A DNA stretch of 64,000 bases from an uncultured Eubacteriales bacterium. Its GTDB lineage: Bacteria > Bacillota > Clostridia > Christensenellales > CAG-138. Below the pieces are notes generated by a model. That model did no database searches. It was not told the origin of the DNA and was given only the letters and a program-made list of their open reading frames with translations. Position numbers and translations under genes: made by a program. Positions 1 to 9,700 of the stretch are shown in pieces. Location: the NCBI GenBank assembly GCA_900546845.1, contig UREK01000010.1, positions 1 to 64,000 of the forward strand, given 5' to 3'. How positions within the stretch are numbered: the stretch's first letter is position 1; the number at the start of each line of letters is the position of its first letter.

Positions 1-261
1 TTAGACTTGATAAACCAACTTATTAAACCACGTCCGGCAACTTTTTGGCAACCTTTAAAAATTTTCACTAAAGAAATTCTGTATTTTCATTGCATCTTTA
101 TACATTCCTTTCTCGCGCAAGTGCGTGTAGATGTCTATCGTCGTTTGTGCCTTGCTGTGGACAAAAGCAATAATACAGACCTTATTCTTCTGTCAGGAAC
201 CCCATAAGATTTGATTTCCGGAACAGATACAAGGCCGTTCTCTTTATAACGTATGCCTAAA
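1..261 (-). pseudogene. Decayed C-terminal piece of a tyrosine recombinase
   Basis: On the minus strand the frame ending at a TAA (positions 3-1) contains HSKAQTTIDIYTHL (about 162-115), which resembles the last conserved box of phage-type integrases; the Tyr codon at 129-127 would be the nucleophile. In the same frame FRHTL at 261-247 resembles the Arg/His box that normally lies about 20 residues earlier. Two in-frame stops and a likely frameshift separate the pieces, so this is not an intact gene. The stretch is AT-rich, unlike the GC-rich DNA after it, which fits a relic of a mobile element. The upstream part of the reading frame is absent here. Recognition rests on short motifs only. Confidence 0.5.
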
Positions 262-352
262 GTTGTTGCTTGCTGCCAGCATGTCCCCAACTCATAGCGC
301 AATTATGGGTCAATTTCATTGCTGGTTGGAGAAAGCAGCAATTTCTGCCGCT

Positions 353-390
353 CCAACAAAAACGCTCCGGCAGTTGTTTTGCCCGGAGCG
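353..390 (-). terminator. Intrinsic terminator of the cobalamin-riboswitch operon
   Basis: On the minus strand a CGCTCCGG...CCGGAGCG stem is followed by TTTTTGTT. It lies about 60 bases after the stop of the last operon gene (ABC-2 permease), and no gene lies between. Confidence 0.8.
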
Positions 391-450
391 CTCCCGCCAG
401 CAAATGCGTGGCCCGACCTTCGCCCTGCGGCCGCCGGGCCCGCGTTTCCG

Positions 451-1191
451 CTAGAAGTTCTTTCGCTTGTTTATCATAAAGACGGAAAGCCCCAAAAAGG
501 CTGCGGCGTACACTGCCAGCACGCCTACGCTGAGCCAGGACACCGGCTCGCCATAGGCGATCGCGCGCAGCTGACTTGAAGCATGGGTGAGCGGCAGACA
601 TTGGATCACGGCCTGTATGAACGCGGGCGTTTTATCCAATGGGAAGAACGTGTTGCATAGAAACGTCATCGGCGCAATCACAAACGTGGAAAACCGGCTT
701 ACATCCGAGTGGGTATTGGCTACGATTGCCGCAAGCACGCCCAGCGCGCCGAACGAAACGCCGTTTAGGAGCATAATCAAGAAAAAAGCAGGGGAGAGCT
801 TCATGCTCGCGCCGAACGGGATCGCAAGCAACAGCACCAGCAGCCCGCTATACATGCCGCGCAGCGCCCCGCCGACTGACTGGCCGATCACATATTGTGT
901 CAGGGACGTGGGGGAGATGATGATTTGCTCAAAGGAATGCTCGAAGATCCGCTGCACGTTCAACGCGGTGGCAACCGCGCTGAAGCTGTTGTTCATGGTA
1001 CACATGGCGATGATGCCCGGCACGAGGAAGTCGATATACGGCCGGTCTGTCACGCGCGTCATGGAGCCAAGCCCCCATCCGAGCGCGATCATATACAGCA
1101 GCGGGCTCACCAGCGCCGCTGCGGTTATCTTTTTCCATTCGAACTTGAACTCCGTCCATTTTTCCCAGACTGCGGTAACAATGCCCATCAT
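451..1191 (-). CDS. ABC-2 type transporter permease
   Basis: A 246-residue integral membrane protein with about six hydrophobic segments, typical of ABC-2 (DrrB/NodJ-like) permeases that work with a separate ATPase to export substrates. Its start overlaps the stop of the upstream ATPase gene as ATGA (1188-1191), so the two are translationally coupled and should form one exporter. It is the last gene of the ten-gene operon that begins at the cobalamin riboswitch, and the exporter is therefore predicted to act on a product or by-product of the chelatase/radical SAM genes. The substrate cannot be read from sequence. Confidence 0.85.
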   Translation of the reverse strand: MMGIVTAVWEKWTEFKFEWKKITAAALVSPLLYMIALGWGLGSMTRVTDRPYIDFLVPGIIAMCTMNNSFSAVATALNVQRIFEHSFEQIIISPTSLTQYVIGQSVGGALRGMYSGLLVLLLAIPFGASMKLSPAFFLIMLLNGVSFGALGVLAAIVANTHSDVSRFSTFVIAPMTFLCNTFFPLDKTPAFIQAVIQCLPLTHASSQLRAIAYGEPVSWLSVGVLAVYAAAFLGLSVFMINKRKNF

Positions 1192-2036
1192 TTCACCTCC
1201 AACTTTTTGCCGACGAGCGTAAGGAACACATCCTCGAGCGTCGTATTCCGGACCACGAACTCGTTTTCGAGCCCCGCCGCGAACGCCAGCGCTTCTTCCC
1301 GCTCAGCGAAGAAACGGCTTTCGGTGCGGTTGCCGTCGAACGCGTCCACGGCGACGCAGCCGAGCTCCTTTATGAGTACGCGCGGGCTTTCGATGCGCTT
1401 TACCTGCCCTTTGTCGATCAATGCGATGCGGCGGCAAAGGTATTCCGCCTCGTCTATGTAATGCGTGGTCAAAAGGATTGTCATCCCGCGCTCGTTGAGC
1501 TGTTTGAGCAAATCCCACATCTGCCGCCGCGCAAACGGGTCGAGGCCGACCGTGGGCTCATCCAGGATCAGGATCTCCGGCTCGGTCAGCAGGCCGCGGC
1601 AGAGCATCAGCTTCCGCTTCATCCCGCCGGAAAGGTGGCGGCATATCTTTTTGCGGTGCGCATCGAGCCCGCAGAACGTGAGGAGCGACTCTGTCCGTTC
1701 TTTAATCTTCGCCTTTGGGAGCTGGTACAGCCTGCCGTGCAGCTCCATGATCTGCTCTGGCGTCATGTTGGAGCGCAGCGAATACTCCTGTGTAATCATG
1801 GAGAGCTTGCGTTTCACTCCGGCGCTGCTGCGCTGGAGCCGTTCGCCGTCTATGATGATCTCGCCCTCGTTCGGGGTGAGCAGGGTGGAGAGCAGCTTTA
1901 TCATGGTGGTTTTGCCCGCGCCGTTTGGCCCGAGCAGTCCAAAGAACTCGCCGTTCTCGATCGCAAGCGTTACGCCGCGCAGCGCCGCTTCCTTTTGGCC
2001 GGGGTAAATTTTCGTTACGCCGTTTATCTCTATCAT
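1188..2036 (-). CDS. ABC exporter ATP-binding protein
   Basis: A 282-residue nucleotide-binding subunit with Walker A GPNGAGKT at residues 36-43, signature LSGGM at 135-139 and Walker B LILDEPTVGLDP near 155-166. A C-terminal extension of about 70 residues is typical of DrrA/CcmA-like exporters. The start at 2036 is chosen because MIEINGVTKIYPG matches the usual family N-terminus; a longer open frame upstream is antisense to nothing but lies inside the cobN gene. The ATG overlaps the cobN stop (ATGA), and its own stop overlaps the permease start, so cobN, ATPase and permease are coupled. Confidence 0.9.
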   Translation of the reverse strand: MIEINGVTKIYPGQKEAALRGVTLAIENGEFFGLLGPNGAGKTTMIKLLSTLLTPNEGEIIIDGERLQRSSAGVKRKLSMITQEYSLRSNMTPEQIMELHGRLYQLPKAKIKERTESLLTFCGLDAHRKKICRHLSGGMKRKLMLCRGLLTEPEILILDEPTVGLDPFARRQMWDLLKQLNERGMTILLTTHYIDEAEYLCRRIALIDKGQVKRIESPRVLIKELGCVAVDAFDGNRTESRFFAEREEALAFAAGLENEFVVRNTTLEDVFLTLVGKKLEVK

Positions 2037-5000
2037 CGTTCGCCCTCCTCTAAGATCCCTTCGGTTTTCAGGTGGATCGCCTCCAGCCTGCGCAGCGTAT
2101 CCTCTTTGGCGTTCCACATCCCGCGGCGGCTCGCCTCTATGAGTTTGCCGGACACGTCGTGCAGCACGCCGGGGTTGACCTCCTCGATCCATTGCCGCGT
2201 TTCCTCGTCAAAAAGGAAGCGTTCCGCAACGCCTTCGTACATCCAGTCCTCGGCGACCTCCGCGCTCGCGTCCCAGCCGAAGAAGGATTCCATGGCTTTT
2301 GCAATCTCCTGCGCGCCCTTGAAGCCATGGCGCTTGAGCCCCGTGAGCCACTTGGGATTCAGGATGCGGGAGCGCATGATGCGCGCGGTCTCCCGCGCGG
2401 CGTCGCGTACCTGCGGGCGCTCGGGGTCGTCGCTGTGGCCGGTGATCGATATGGGCGCGCTGCCCGCGTTCGCCCTCACGCAGGCAGCCAAGCCCCCGTG
2501 GTAGGAAAAGAAATCGTCGCTTGAAAGCATGTCGATCTCCACGGTGGATTCGTTCTTGATCGTCATGCCAACGGTCGAGAGCCTCCGTTTGAAAAGCTCC
2601 GGCACGGCCGTGCCGTGGTGGTTCTTCCCGTAAGCGTTGCCGCTCCACGTTTCATACACCCGGGCGATATCGGTATAGTCGGACCAATTCCGGTTAGCGA
2701 TGAGGTTGGCCACCCCTGCGCCATACCCGCCGGCAGGGCAGCCGAACACGCGCAGGCCGGCCCTGTCTAGCGCCTCATCTTCCGCGACGCCATCCTTTAA
2801 GAAGGCGAGCATATCCTCGTTGATGTGTTTGCGGATGTAGTTTTTATCCTCCGGCTCGTCCTCGGCCGCAGCACACGCCACGGCCGCGTCCATCAGCTCG
2901 ATGAGGTTTGGGTACATGTCGCGGAACAGGCCGGAGATCCGCAGCGTAACGTCTATGCGCGGGCGGCCAAGCTCTTGGAACGGGATTGCCTCCACGCCGA
3001 TCACCTTGCTGCTCTGCCCCAAATATACGGGCCTCACGCCCATCAGATAGAACGCCTCGCCGAAGTCCTCGCCGGAGGTTTTGATTACATTGCCGGACCA
3101 TACGACCATCGCTACGCTCTCTGGGTATTCACCCCGTTCATTCAAATAATGCGCAAGCGACTTTTCCGCGAGCTTGCGCCCGATCTCCCACGCGCCGCGC
3201 GAGGGGATCTCGCTCGGGTCCCCGGCATAGAAGTTGCGTCCCGTGGGGAGCAGCATGGCGTTGCCGCGCGTGGGGTTGCCGCCGAGCCCGGGTTCGACGA
3301 ACCGGCCGGAAAGGCCCGAGAGCAGGTTCTTCATTTCATCCGCTGTGCGCATAAGGCGTGGGTAGGCCTCGGCGCACAGGAACGTGAGCGTCCGCTTCAG
3401 CGGGGCGCGGTCGCCCACGAACCCCTGGGCGGCCACGATGCGTTCCACGCAGGCAGGATCGAAGCCCGCTGCGTGGAGCGCGGCGATGAGCGCGCGCGCT
3501 GCCTCCACAGCCGAAGCGTATATCGCCGATGCAGCCTGCCCATCCACCCATCCGCTGGGGTCGTCCTTTATGGCTTCGGGGTCATAGCCGCGCGCGGCAA
3601 GGACTGCATCGTTGAGCGAGAGGACGTCGCCGTTCTTGACGCGGGCGAGCATGCGCAGCATGTTTTCAAGCAGTTCGCCCTCCGGCGCTTCGCCAAACAC
3701 ATGCAGGCCGTCCGTTACGGCGGAGTTTTTCAGCTCCTCCACCCAAAGGTGGAACTTGTCGATGCAGCCGTCGGGGTCGTTCCGGAAATCCACCTCCGTC
3801 AGGCGTATGTCCGTAAGGAGACCCGCTTCCTTTGCAAGGCCGCAGATGCGCTCGCGCAGCACGCCCACCTGCGCGGACTTCATCCGCTTGGCTTCGGCAT
3901 ACTCCCGGAGCGCCCCGTTGATGTCCTCGAGCTTTCCATATGCGCCGGAATCGTCCATCGACGGCGGCAGGTGATCTAGGATCACCGCGCCGGAACGCCG
4001 TTTGGCCTGGATGCCTTCTCCGGTTATGCCCATGTGGTATATGTAATAATGGGGGAGGTTCCCGATGCAGATGTCCGGATAGCAGGCGCGGCTCAGGCCG
4101 ACCTCCTTGCCGGGCAGCCATTCCAGAGAGCCGTGCGTGCCCACGTGGATCACGGCGTCGGCTTGGAACACCTCCTCGATCCAGCGGTAATATGCGATAT
4201 AGCTGTACGGCGGGGAAAACACGGCGCTGTGGTAAAGCGCCTCGGCCTGCGCGTCAAACGCGCGCGAGGGCTGGAGCCCTATGAACACGTTGCCGTTGAG
4301 CATGCCGGGGATCAGCAGCTTTTCCCCCTCTACCATCACCGCGCCGGGGAAAGCGCCCCACTGCTCCTCAAGCTGGGCGAGCGCTTTGCCGGGCAGGGCG
4401 GCGAACCATTCCCGCATCCGTGCAAGGTCTACTTTGCCGGCGGCGCGGCGCACGGCTTCCTCAGAGGAGATCCAGCGCGTGTCGTTCGTCAGGCCTCCGA
4501 TGAGGCGGTCGGCAATGGCCTGCGGGCTTGCGTATTGCTCGTCCATGGCATACCCCTCCGCCTTTAAGGCGTTCAGCAGGCCGTATACCGAGGCGAACGT
4601 ATCAAGCCCCGCGCCCCGCCCGATGTTGTGGTTGCCAGGCATGTTGTGGAACAGGATGGCAATGCGCTTATCCGCGTTTTTCTTGTGCGACAGCTTGGCA
4701 TAATTCAGCGCGCGCCGCGCGATGCGTTCGATCCGGTCGCCGAGCGGCTCCCACATGCGGCGTTCCAGACCGTCGCACGCGCCGGGAGCGCTTGCAGCGT
4801 AGGGCACAGTGATGATCTGCCCATCCATCTCCGGCTGGAACACGTTCGACGCAAGCGACATGGAGTCGATCCCCTGGGGAGCCGCGTCGTACTGCTCGGG
4901 CGAATAGCGCGTGACCATGGCCTGCAGGGCGGGCACATCGTAGCGTTCCAGCACGCTGGAGCAAAACGCGCTGCCGGCCTCCCCGGCGCAGCCTACATAG

Positions 5001-5782
5001 GTGAGCGAAAAGCCCGTGGTGACGATGACCGCGTCCACAAGCCTGCGCCCGCCGGGGCGGAAAAACCGGTCGAGCGCGCCGCGTATGCCGGAGGAAGCGT
5101 CCTTCCCGTCCTGGGAAAGCGAGGAAAAGACGGGCAGGGGGAACGCGCCGAGCCCGCGGAGCGCCTCAAGCAGCGCATCCACGGCTTTCGTGTTGCCGCT
5201 TGCCACATAGCTCCGGTGCACGATGACGCCGACCACGGGCTTCCCGCTTGCCCGGGCCCGCTCCAGGTATTCCGCTTCCTCCGCCGCGCCGGGCATGCTG
5301 CCAGGCTGATAGATCCCGCTCGATGGCAGTTCCGCATAAGGCGCCGCGGCGGGGCCCGCGCCAAAGAATTCGTTTGCCGCGCGCAGCAGCATATTGTATA
5401 CGTTTTCCTCCGTAGGCCGGGAGAAATAATCGTTGAGCGCAGCATAGCGCGCTGCGTTCACGCCCGATTGCGGCGCAAGCTCGGCGATTTCCTCCGGCAG
5501 GGAGGATACGAAGAAGCACGGCGCATGGGCGCTCACCGCCTGCCAGAAAGACGAGAAATCCGGCAGGTTCTGGCATCCCCCGTGGAAATATACCACGGCG
5601 AAATCGCATGTGCGGGCAAGCTCCATGAGGCGCTCGCGCTGTTCGGGCCGCATCCGCACCTCCATGGGCGAGAAGCACGCGCCGGAAAAATCGCCCGGCG
5701 CTTCCGCAGCAAACCGCTTGAGCGCTTTTTGGAAATAGTAATTCCTGTCGTCCGTGTCGATCAGGCACAAAAAATTAACCAT
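2033..5782 (-). CDS. cobN: CobN/ChlH-type metallochelatase large subunit, copy 1
   Basis: A 1249-residue homologue of the large (porphyrin/corrin-binding) subunit of ATP-dependent chelatases: cobaltochelatase CobN or magnesium chelatase H. Diagnostic segments are GRGAGLDTFASVYGLL (about 390), HVGTHGSLEWLPGK (about 542), GRNFYAGDP (about 847) and GRPRIDVTLRISG near 960. Full family length. ATG 5782 is preferred over one seven codons earlier because AAAGGG precedes it at good spacing. In the family, this subunit works with an AAA+ subunit and an AAA+/VWA subunit, both encoded upstream in this operon. The metal and the ring are unknown; cobalt is suggested only by the B12 riboswitch. Anaerobes usually insert cobalt with single-subunit CbiK/CbiX enzymes, so its presence is notable. 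Confidence 0.9.
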   Translation of the reverse strand: MVNFLCLIDTDDRNYYFQKALKRFAAEAPGDFSGACFSPMEVRMRPEQRERLMELARTCDFAVVYFHGGCQNLPDFSSFWQAVSAHAPCFFVSSLPEEIAELAPQSGVNAARYAALNDYFSRPTEENVYNMLLRAANEFFGAGPAAAPYAELPSSGIYQPGSMPGAAEEAEYLERARASGKPVVGVIVHRSYVASGNTKAVDALLEALRGLGAFPLPVFSSLSQDGKDASSGIRGALDRFFRPGGRRLVDAVIVTTGFSLTYVGCAGEAGSAFCSSVLERYDVPALQAMVTRYSPEQYDAAPQGIDSMSLASNVFQPEMDGQIITVPYAASAPGACDGLERRMWEPLGDRIERIARRALNYAKLSHKKNADKRIAILFHNMPGNHNIGRGAGLDTFASVYGLLNALKAEGYAMDEQYASPQAIADRLIGGLTNDTRWISSEEAVRRAAGKVDLARMREWFAALPGKALAQLEEQWGAFPGAVMVEGEKLLIPGMLNGNVFIGLQPSRAFDAQAEALYHSAVFSPPYSYIAYYRWIEEVFQADAVIHVGTHGSLEWLPGKEVGLSRACYPDICIGNLPHYYIYHMGITGEGIQAKRRSGAVILDHLPPSMDDSGAYGKLEDINGALREYAEAKRMKSAQVGVLRERICGLAKEAGLLTDIRLTEVDFRNDPDGCIDKFHLWVEELKNSAVTDGLHVFGEAPEGELLENMLRMLARVKNGDVLSLNDAVLAARGYDPEAIKDDPSGWVDGQAASAIYASAVEAARALIAALHAAGFDPACVERIVAAQGFVGDRAPLKRTLTFLCAEAYPRLMRTADEMKNLLSGLSGRFVEPGLGGNPTRGNAMLLPTGRNFYAGDPSEIPSRGAWEIGRKLAEKSLAHYLNERGEYPESVAMVVWSGNVIKTSGEDFGEAFYLMGVRPVYLGQSSKVIGVEAIPFQELGRPRIDVTLRISGLFRDMYPNLIELMDAAVACAAAEDEPEDKNYIRKHINEDMLAFLKDGVAEDEALDRAGLRVFGCPAGGYGAGVANLIANRNWSDYTDIARVYETWSGNAYGKNHHGTAVPELFKRRLSTVGMTIKNESTVEIDMLSSDDFFSYHGGLAACVRANAGSAPISITGHSDDPERPQVRDAARETARIMRSRILNPKWLTGLKRHGFKGAQEIAKAMESFFGWDASAEVAEDWMYEGVAERFLFDEETRQWIEEVNPGVLHDVSGKLIEASRRGMWNAKEDTLRRLEAIHLKTEGILEEGER

Positions 5783-6785
5783 GCTTTTCCCTTTCGCAAT
5801 CAATGAACGCCTGGTGCATCGCGCAGTCCCCGCGGTTCAGCCCGCCGCAAGCCGCCCGGCCGGCGGGACAGCCGCCCCTGCAGAGCGGGAGATAGCGGCA
5901 CCCCGCGCACGCGGCGTCCGGCAGGCATACGGACGGCTGCGGCGCGCACAGCTCGCCCGCGATGTTGCCCATGCGGTATTCCGTAAGCCCTGTGAACGAG
6001 GAGCAGGGGTATACGTCCCCGTTGTAGTCCACGGCAAAGGACTCCCCCGTCCCGGCGTAGCAATAGCAGCCGCCGGTTATGCCGCGCTGCGCCATATAGC
6101 GCAGCTTCTCCACTTCTTTTATGCGCACGTCCGCGCCGAGGGCCTTCAATTCGGAAGCCCGGGCGGCCATGTGCGCAACGTCCGCCTTGAGCGAAGCATC
6201 CGGCGCAAAAGCGCCGCCCTTCCCGCGCCCGAGCGGGCGGAACATGTCGAGCCCCACGCCGCGGACGTTGCCGAGATAGGCCGCAAGGTCGATGAGCTCA
6301 TGGAGCTTATGCTGGTTCACCCTTGTCACGACGGCGTTGAGGTTGCAGTGCACGCCCTGCGCGCCAAGCCGCTTGACGCCGGCCACCGCGTCCTGAAAGG
6401 CGGGCCTGCCGTCCGGGTAAACGCGCAGCGCGTTCGCCTCGGCCATGCCGTCCAGGCTCACGCCCACCGCGCAGTTCATGGCCTTGAGCGCCCGGCAGGC
6501 GGCTTCGCTCAGGAGCGTGCCGTTCGTTTGCACGGAAAAGGAGGCCGCGATCCCTTTCTGCCGGGCGTAGGCCGCGGCCTGCTCCATCAGATCGAGGCAC
6601 AGCAGCGGCTCGCCCCCGGTGAACTGTATCTTCAGCTTCCCGCCCGCGCCCGCAAAGCGGTCTATCGCAAGCGCGGCGATGCCAAAGGGCATGTCGCTCT
6701 GTTTTGCACGCGCCGCATAGCAATAGCGGCAGGCCAGGTTGCAGCGCTCCGTGATGCGGAGCGTCAGGAGTTTTGCTTTTTCCAC
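5775..6785 (-). CDS. Radical SAM/SPASM enzyme between two CobN-like genes
   Basis: A 336-residue radical SAM protein. The CxxxCxxC motif (Cys15, Cys19, Cys22 in RCNLACRYCY) binds the SAM-cleaving 4Fe-4S cluster. The C-terminal third holds a Cys-rich SPASM domain (VYPC, CAGCRYLPLCRGGCPAG) for auxiliary clusters. I start it at the GTG at 6785: GAGGAG lies seven bases before it, and the ATG further upstream has no such site. The gene overlaps the upstream cobN-like gene by 22 bases and the downstream cobN by 8. SPASM enzymes such as NirJ, AhbC and AhbD modify tetrapyrroles, while others modify peptides; no precursor peptide ORF is visible, so tetrapyrrole modification is the more economical inference. 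Confidence 0.88.
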   Translation of the reverse strand: MEKAKLLTLRITERCNLACRYCYAARAKQSDMPFGIAALAIDRFAGAGGKLKIQFTGGEPLLCLDLMEQAAAYARQKGIAASFSVQTNGTLLSEAACRALKAMNCAVGVSLDGMAEANALRVYPDGRPAFQDAVAGVKRLGAQGVHCNLNAVVTRVNQHKLHELIDLAAYLGNVRGVGLDMFRPLGRGKGGAFAPDASLKADVAHMAARASELKALGADVRIKEVEKLRYMAQRGITGGCYCYAGTGESFAVDYNGDVYPCSSFTGLTEYRMGNIAGELCAPQPSVCLPDAACAGCRYLPLCRGGCPAGRAACGGLNRGDCAMHQAFIDCEREKHG

Positions 6786-9700
6786 AGCCGTATCTCCTCG
6801 CCGGCCGCCTCGAGCCGCGCATGCCATTGCGCCACGGCCGCATCGGTAACGATGTCCACGCTGCCGCCCTGCACGTCGCCGCGGCCGCAGAGGCCGTCCT
6901 CCAGGCTTGCCTCATGCGCGAGATAGGCGCGCCGCAGCGCATGGAGCACATCACCTGCAGCGTTCCATTTGCCGCGGTCGTTGAGCTCCAGCAAGCGCCT
7001 TGCGCCCTCCTCGCCGGCGTAGGGGTTGTTCTCCGCGAACCAACGGAGCGTCTCCGCATCGCAGGCATAGCTGCGCGCAAGCTCGTTGAGCGCCTCGTCC
7101 GAAAAGCTCCCGCCCATGCACTGCATGTCGAACACGTTCTCGATCCGGCACATGATCTCGGCGGCGCCGTCGTAGCCGCGCGCCATCATCCGCCGCTTCC
7201 AGTCCCCGTTGAGCAGCGTGGCCATAAGCCCATCATGAAGGTGCTCGCCGAGGGGTTTGACGCGCATGCCCTCCGCAGCGCTTTCGCCCATATAGGCGCG
7301 GACGGGCTTCTCCCGCCCCAGCAGGCTCTGCGCGGCCAGGGCATACCCGCCCTGTATGCGGGAGGAATAGCTGCTGTTGAGCGCATCCGTATGCCGGAGC
7401 GAGGTGATGCCGCAGGTGGCGTCCGTCAGCTTGACGGCGTTCAAAAAGTCGCCTACGCGCTTTTCGCCGTGCTTGTTCCTGCCGTAAACATAAGAGGAGG
7501 AATCCACAAAGTAGCGCGCCAGATCTTCTTCGCTTTTCCACGCGCTCGCGGCGAGCGCAAGGCCAAGGCTGTTTGCGTAGGTGCCGGGCGCGCCGCCGAA
7601 GATCCGCGCGATGTCCGCGCCGCCCCCTTCGCGCATGGCTTCGCCGGTGTGCTTTGCCACATAGTTTTCCTCCGGCGGCTCGTCGAGCGCGGCCACGAGC
7701 GTCACGGCGTCGTCCAGCCGGTACAGCACGTCCGGCCAGGTGTCCCGCAGGATGCTCGATATGCGCACGGAAACGTCCATCCGCGGCCGGCCCAGCTCCG
7801 CAAGCGGGATGGGCGCAAGGCCCGTGACCACGCCGCGTTCATCCCATACGGGGCGCACGCCCAGCAGGCGCAGCATCTGGCTCATCTGCTCGCCGCCGGT
7901 GCGCGGGACGTCGAGCGAGATCATGTTGAGCGCGATCTGCTCGGGATACCTGCCCTCGTCCGCCAAAAACCGTTCGATGAGCGCCTCCGCCGCGCTGCTG
8001 CCGCGCGCGTAAGCCTCCTGTGTCGGGATGCGGCCGATCTCAATGCCATACATGTTTTTGCCCGTCTCAAACGGCATGTCCGCGGCGCTTCCGCCGCTTC
8101 CGGGCGGCACATACGCGCCGTTGAGCGCACCCACGGCCGATGCGAGTTCATTTTCCCCGAGGATATGGAGCGCTTCCGCCTCCGGCGCATGGTCAATGAT
8201 GACCGCGTAGCTGCGCCGCTTGGCGATGAGCGCAGAGGGGATGGATGCGGCGTTATATACATACAGGTTCGGCATGTCGCAGAGCGCCGCATCCGGGAAG
8301 CAGTCCCCGCTCAGCCCGTTCGCCTTGCCGGGCAGGAATTCTAGGCTCCCGTGCGTACCCAGGTGCAGGCAGGCATCCGCGCCGAAAACGGCGCGCATGT
8401 ACCAATACGTGGCCAGAAACTGGTGCGTGGGCGGGCAGGCCGGGTCCTGGAGGATCTTGCAGACCTCGCCCGTGCATTTTGCCCCATAGCAGCCGCGCTT
8501 GGGCTGGATCATCAAAAGGACGCTGCCGAAGCGGAGCCCCGTAATCACGAGCTTCCCATCGAGCGTCATGGCCTCGCCCGGAGGCGTGCCCCACTGGGCT
8601 TCCACCCTGGCGCGCGCGTCATCGCTCAGGCGGGAATAGAGCGCGGCGTATTCCTCCTGCGGCATATGGTACAGCGCCCCACCCGAGGCCGCGATGTCCT
8701 CAACGCTCGTCCAGCGGAAGTCGGAATACGCCTTCCGTTCCAGGAACATCGCGCGCAGCGCGTGGCCGTCCTCGGGCACGCCGCCCACCGCGTATCCTTC
8801 CGCCGCAAGCCGCTTGAGCAGGGCGGCGGCGCTTTCAAACGCGTCAAGCCCCGCGGCCCGGCCAAGCGTCGCCTCCACACCGGAGCAGACGGCGTTGTTG
8901 AGCACGATGCAGAGCTTTTTCTCCGCGTTCGGCTTGCGCCGGAGCGCGATCCATGCAGCGGCGCGCCCGGTCAGCCGCTCCACCCGCTCAGCAATGGGGC
9001 GGTGCAGGCGGCGGTCCTCCGCGCCGCCGGTGAATATGGGCTCGATCATCCCGCTCATCTCAGGGATGTCGAACGCGAGTGCGGCGTCGTGCGAAAACGG
9101 GGCGTCCGCTTTGCGCCATTCCGCCTCGGTGAGGTAGCTGCTCTCGGCCGGGCGGATCACCGGGACGCCCATCTCCGCGTAGAGCTCCGCCGCGCGTTCA
9201 AACATGGACGCGCCGCTGCCGTCGCTCTGGCCGAAGAGCACGGTGTTCACCAGCGCTTCGATCGCGGGTTTCCCGTTCAGATAGAAAAAACGGCGGACAG
9301 CCTGCTCCATGGAGAGCGCGCCCGCGTCGCCGGCCGAACCGGCGGTGAACGCGGGGATCACGCCGATCCCGCGCCGGTTAAACGATTCCTTGATGCTGCG
9401 CTCAACCTCCAAGTCCCCGCTCAGATAGCGGCTACGGTAGCACAGCATGCCCACATATGCGCGGTAGCCGCGTTCCTCCTGCGCGAGGTATTCCTCCGGC
9501 GCGGCGTAAAATTGGCCGTTGAACGCGTAGATGCTGTCAAACGGGATGCGTTTGGGCTCCGGCGGGAGCGGCGCGCCAAAGAGCCTGCTCTGCGCAAGGC
9601 AGAGCAGATAGAAAAGGTTTTCCTCCCCGCCATATACGAAGTACTGGTTGCAAAGCGCGTTGTCTTCCGCAGAGAGGTTGGCGAACCCGGCAGCGATGTT

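Noticed and set aside
2037..2192. Longer start for the exporter ATPase gene
   Set aside because: The extra residues lie in a second frame of cobN and are Arg/Gly-rich; the ATGA overlap at 2033-2036 gives the normal start.
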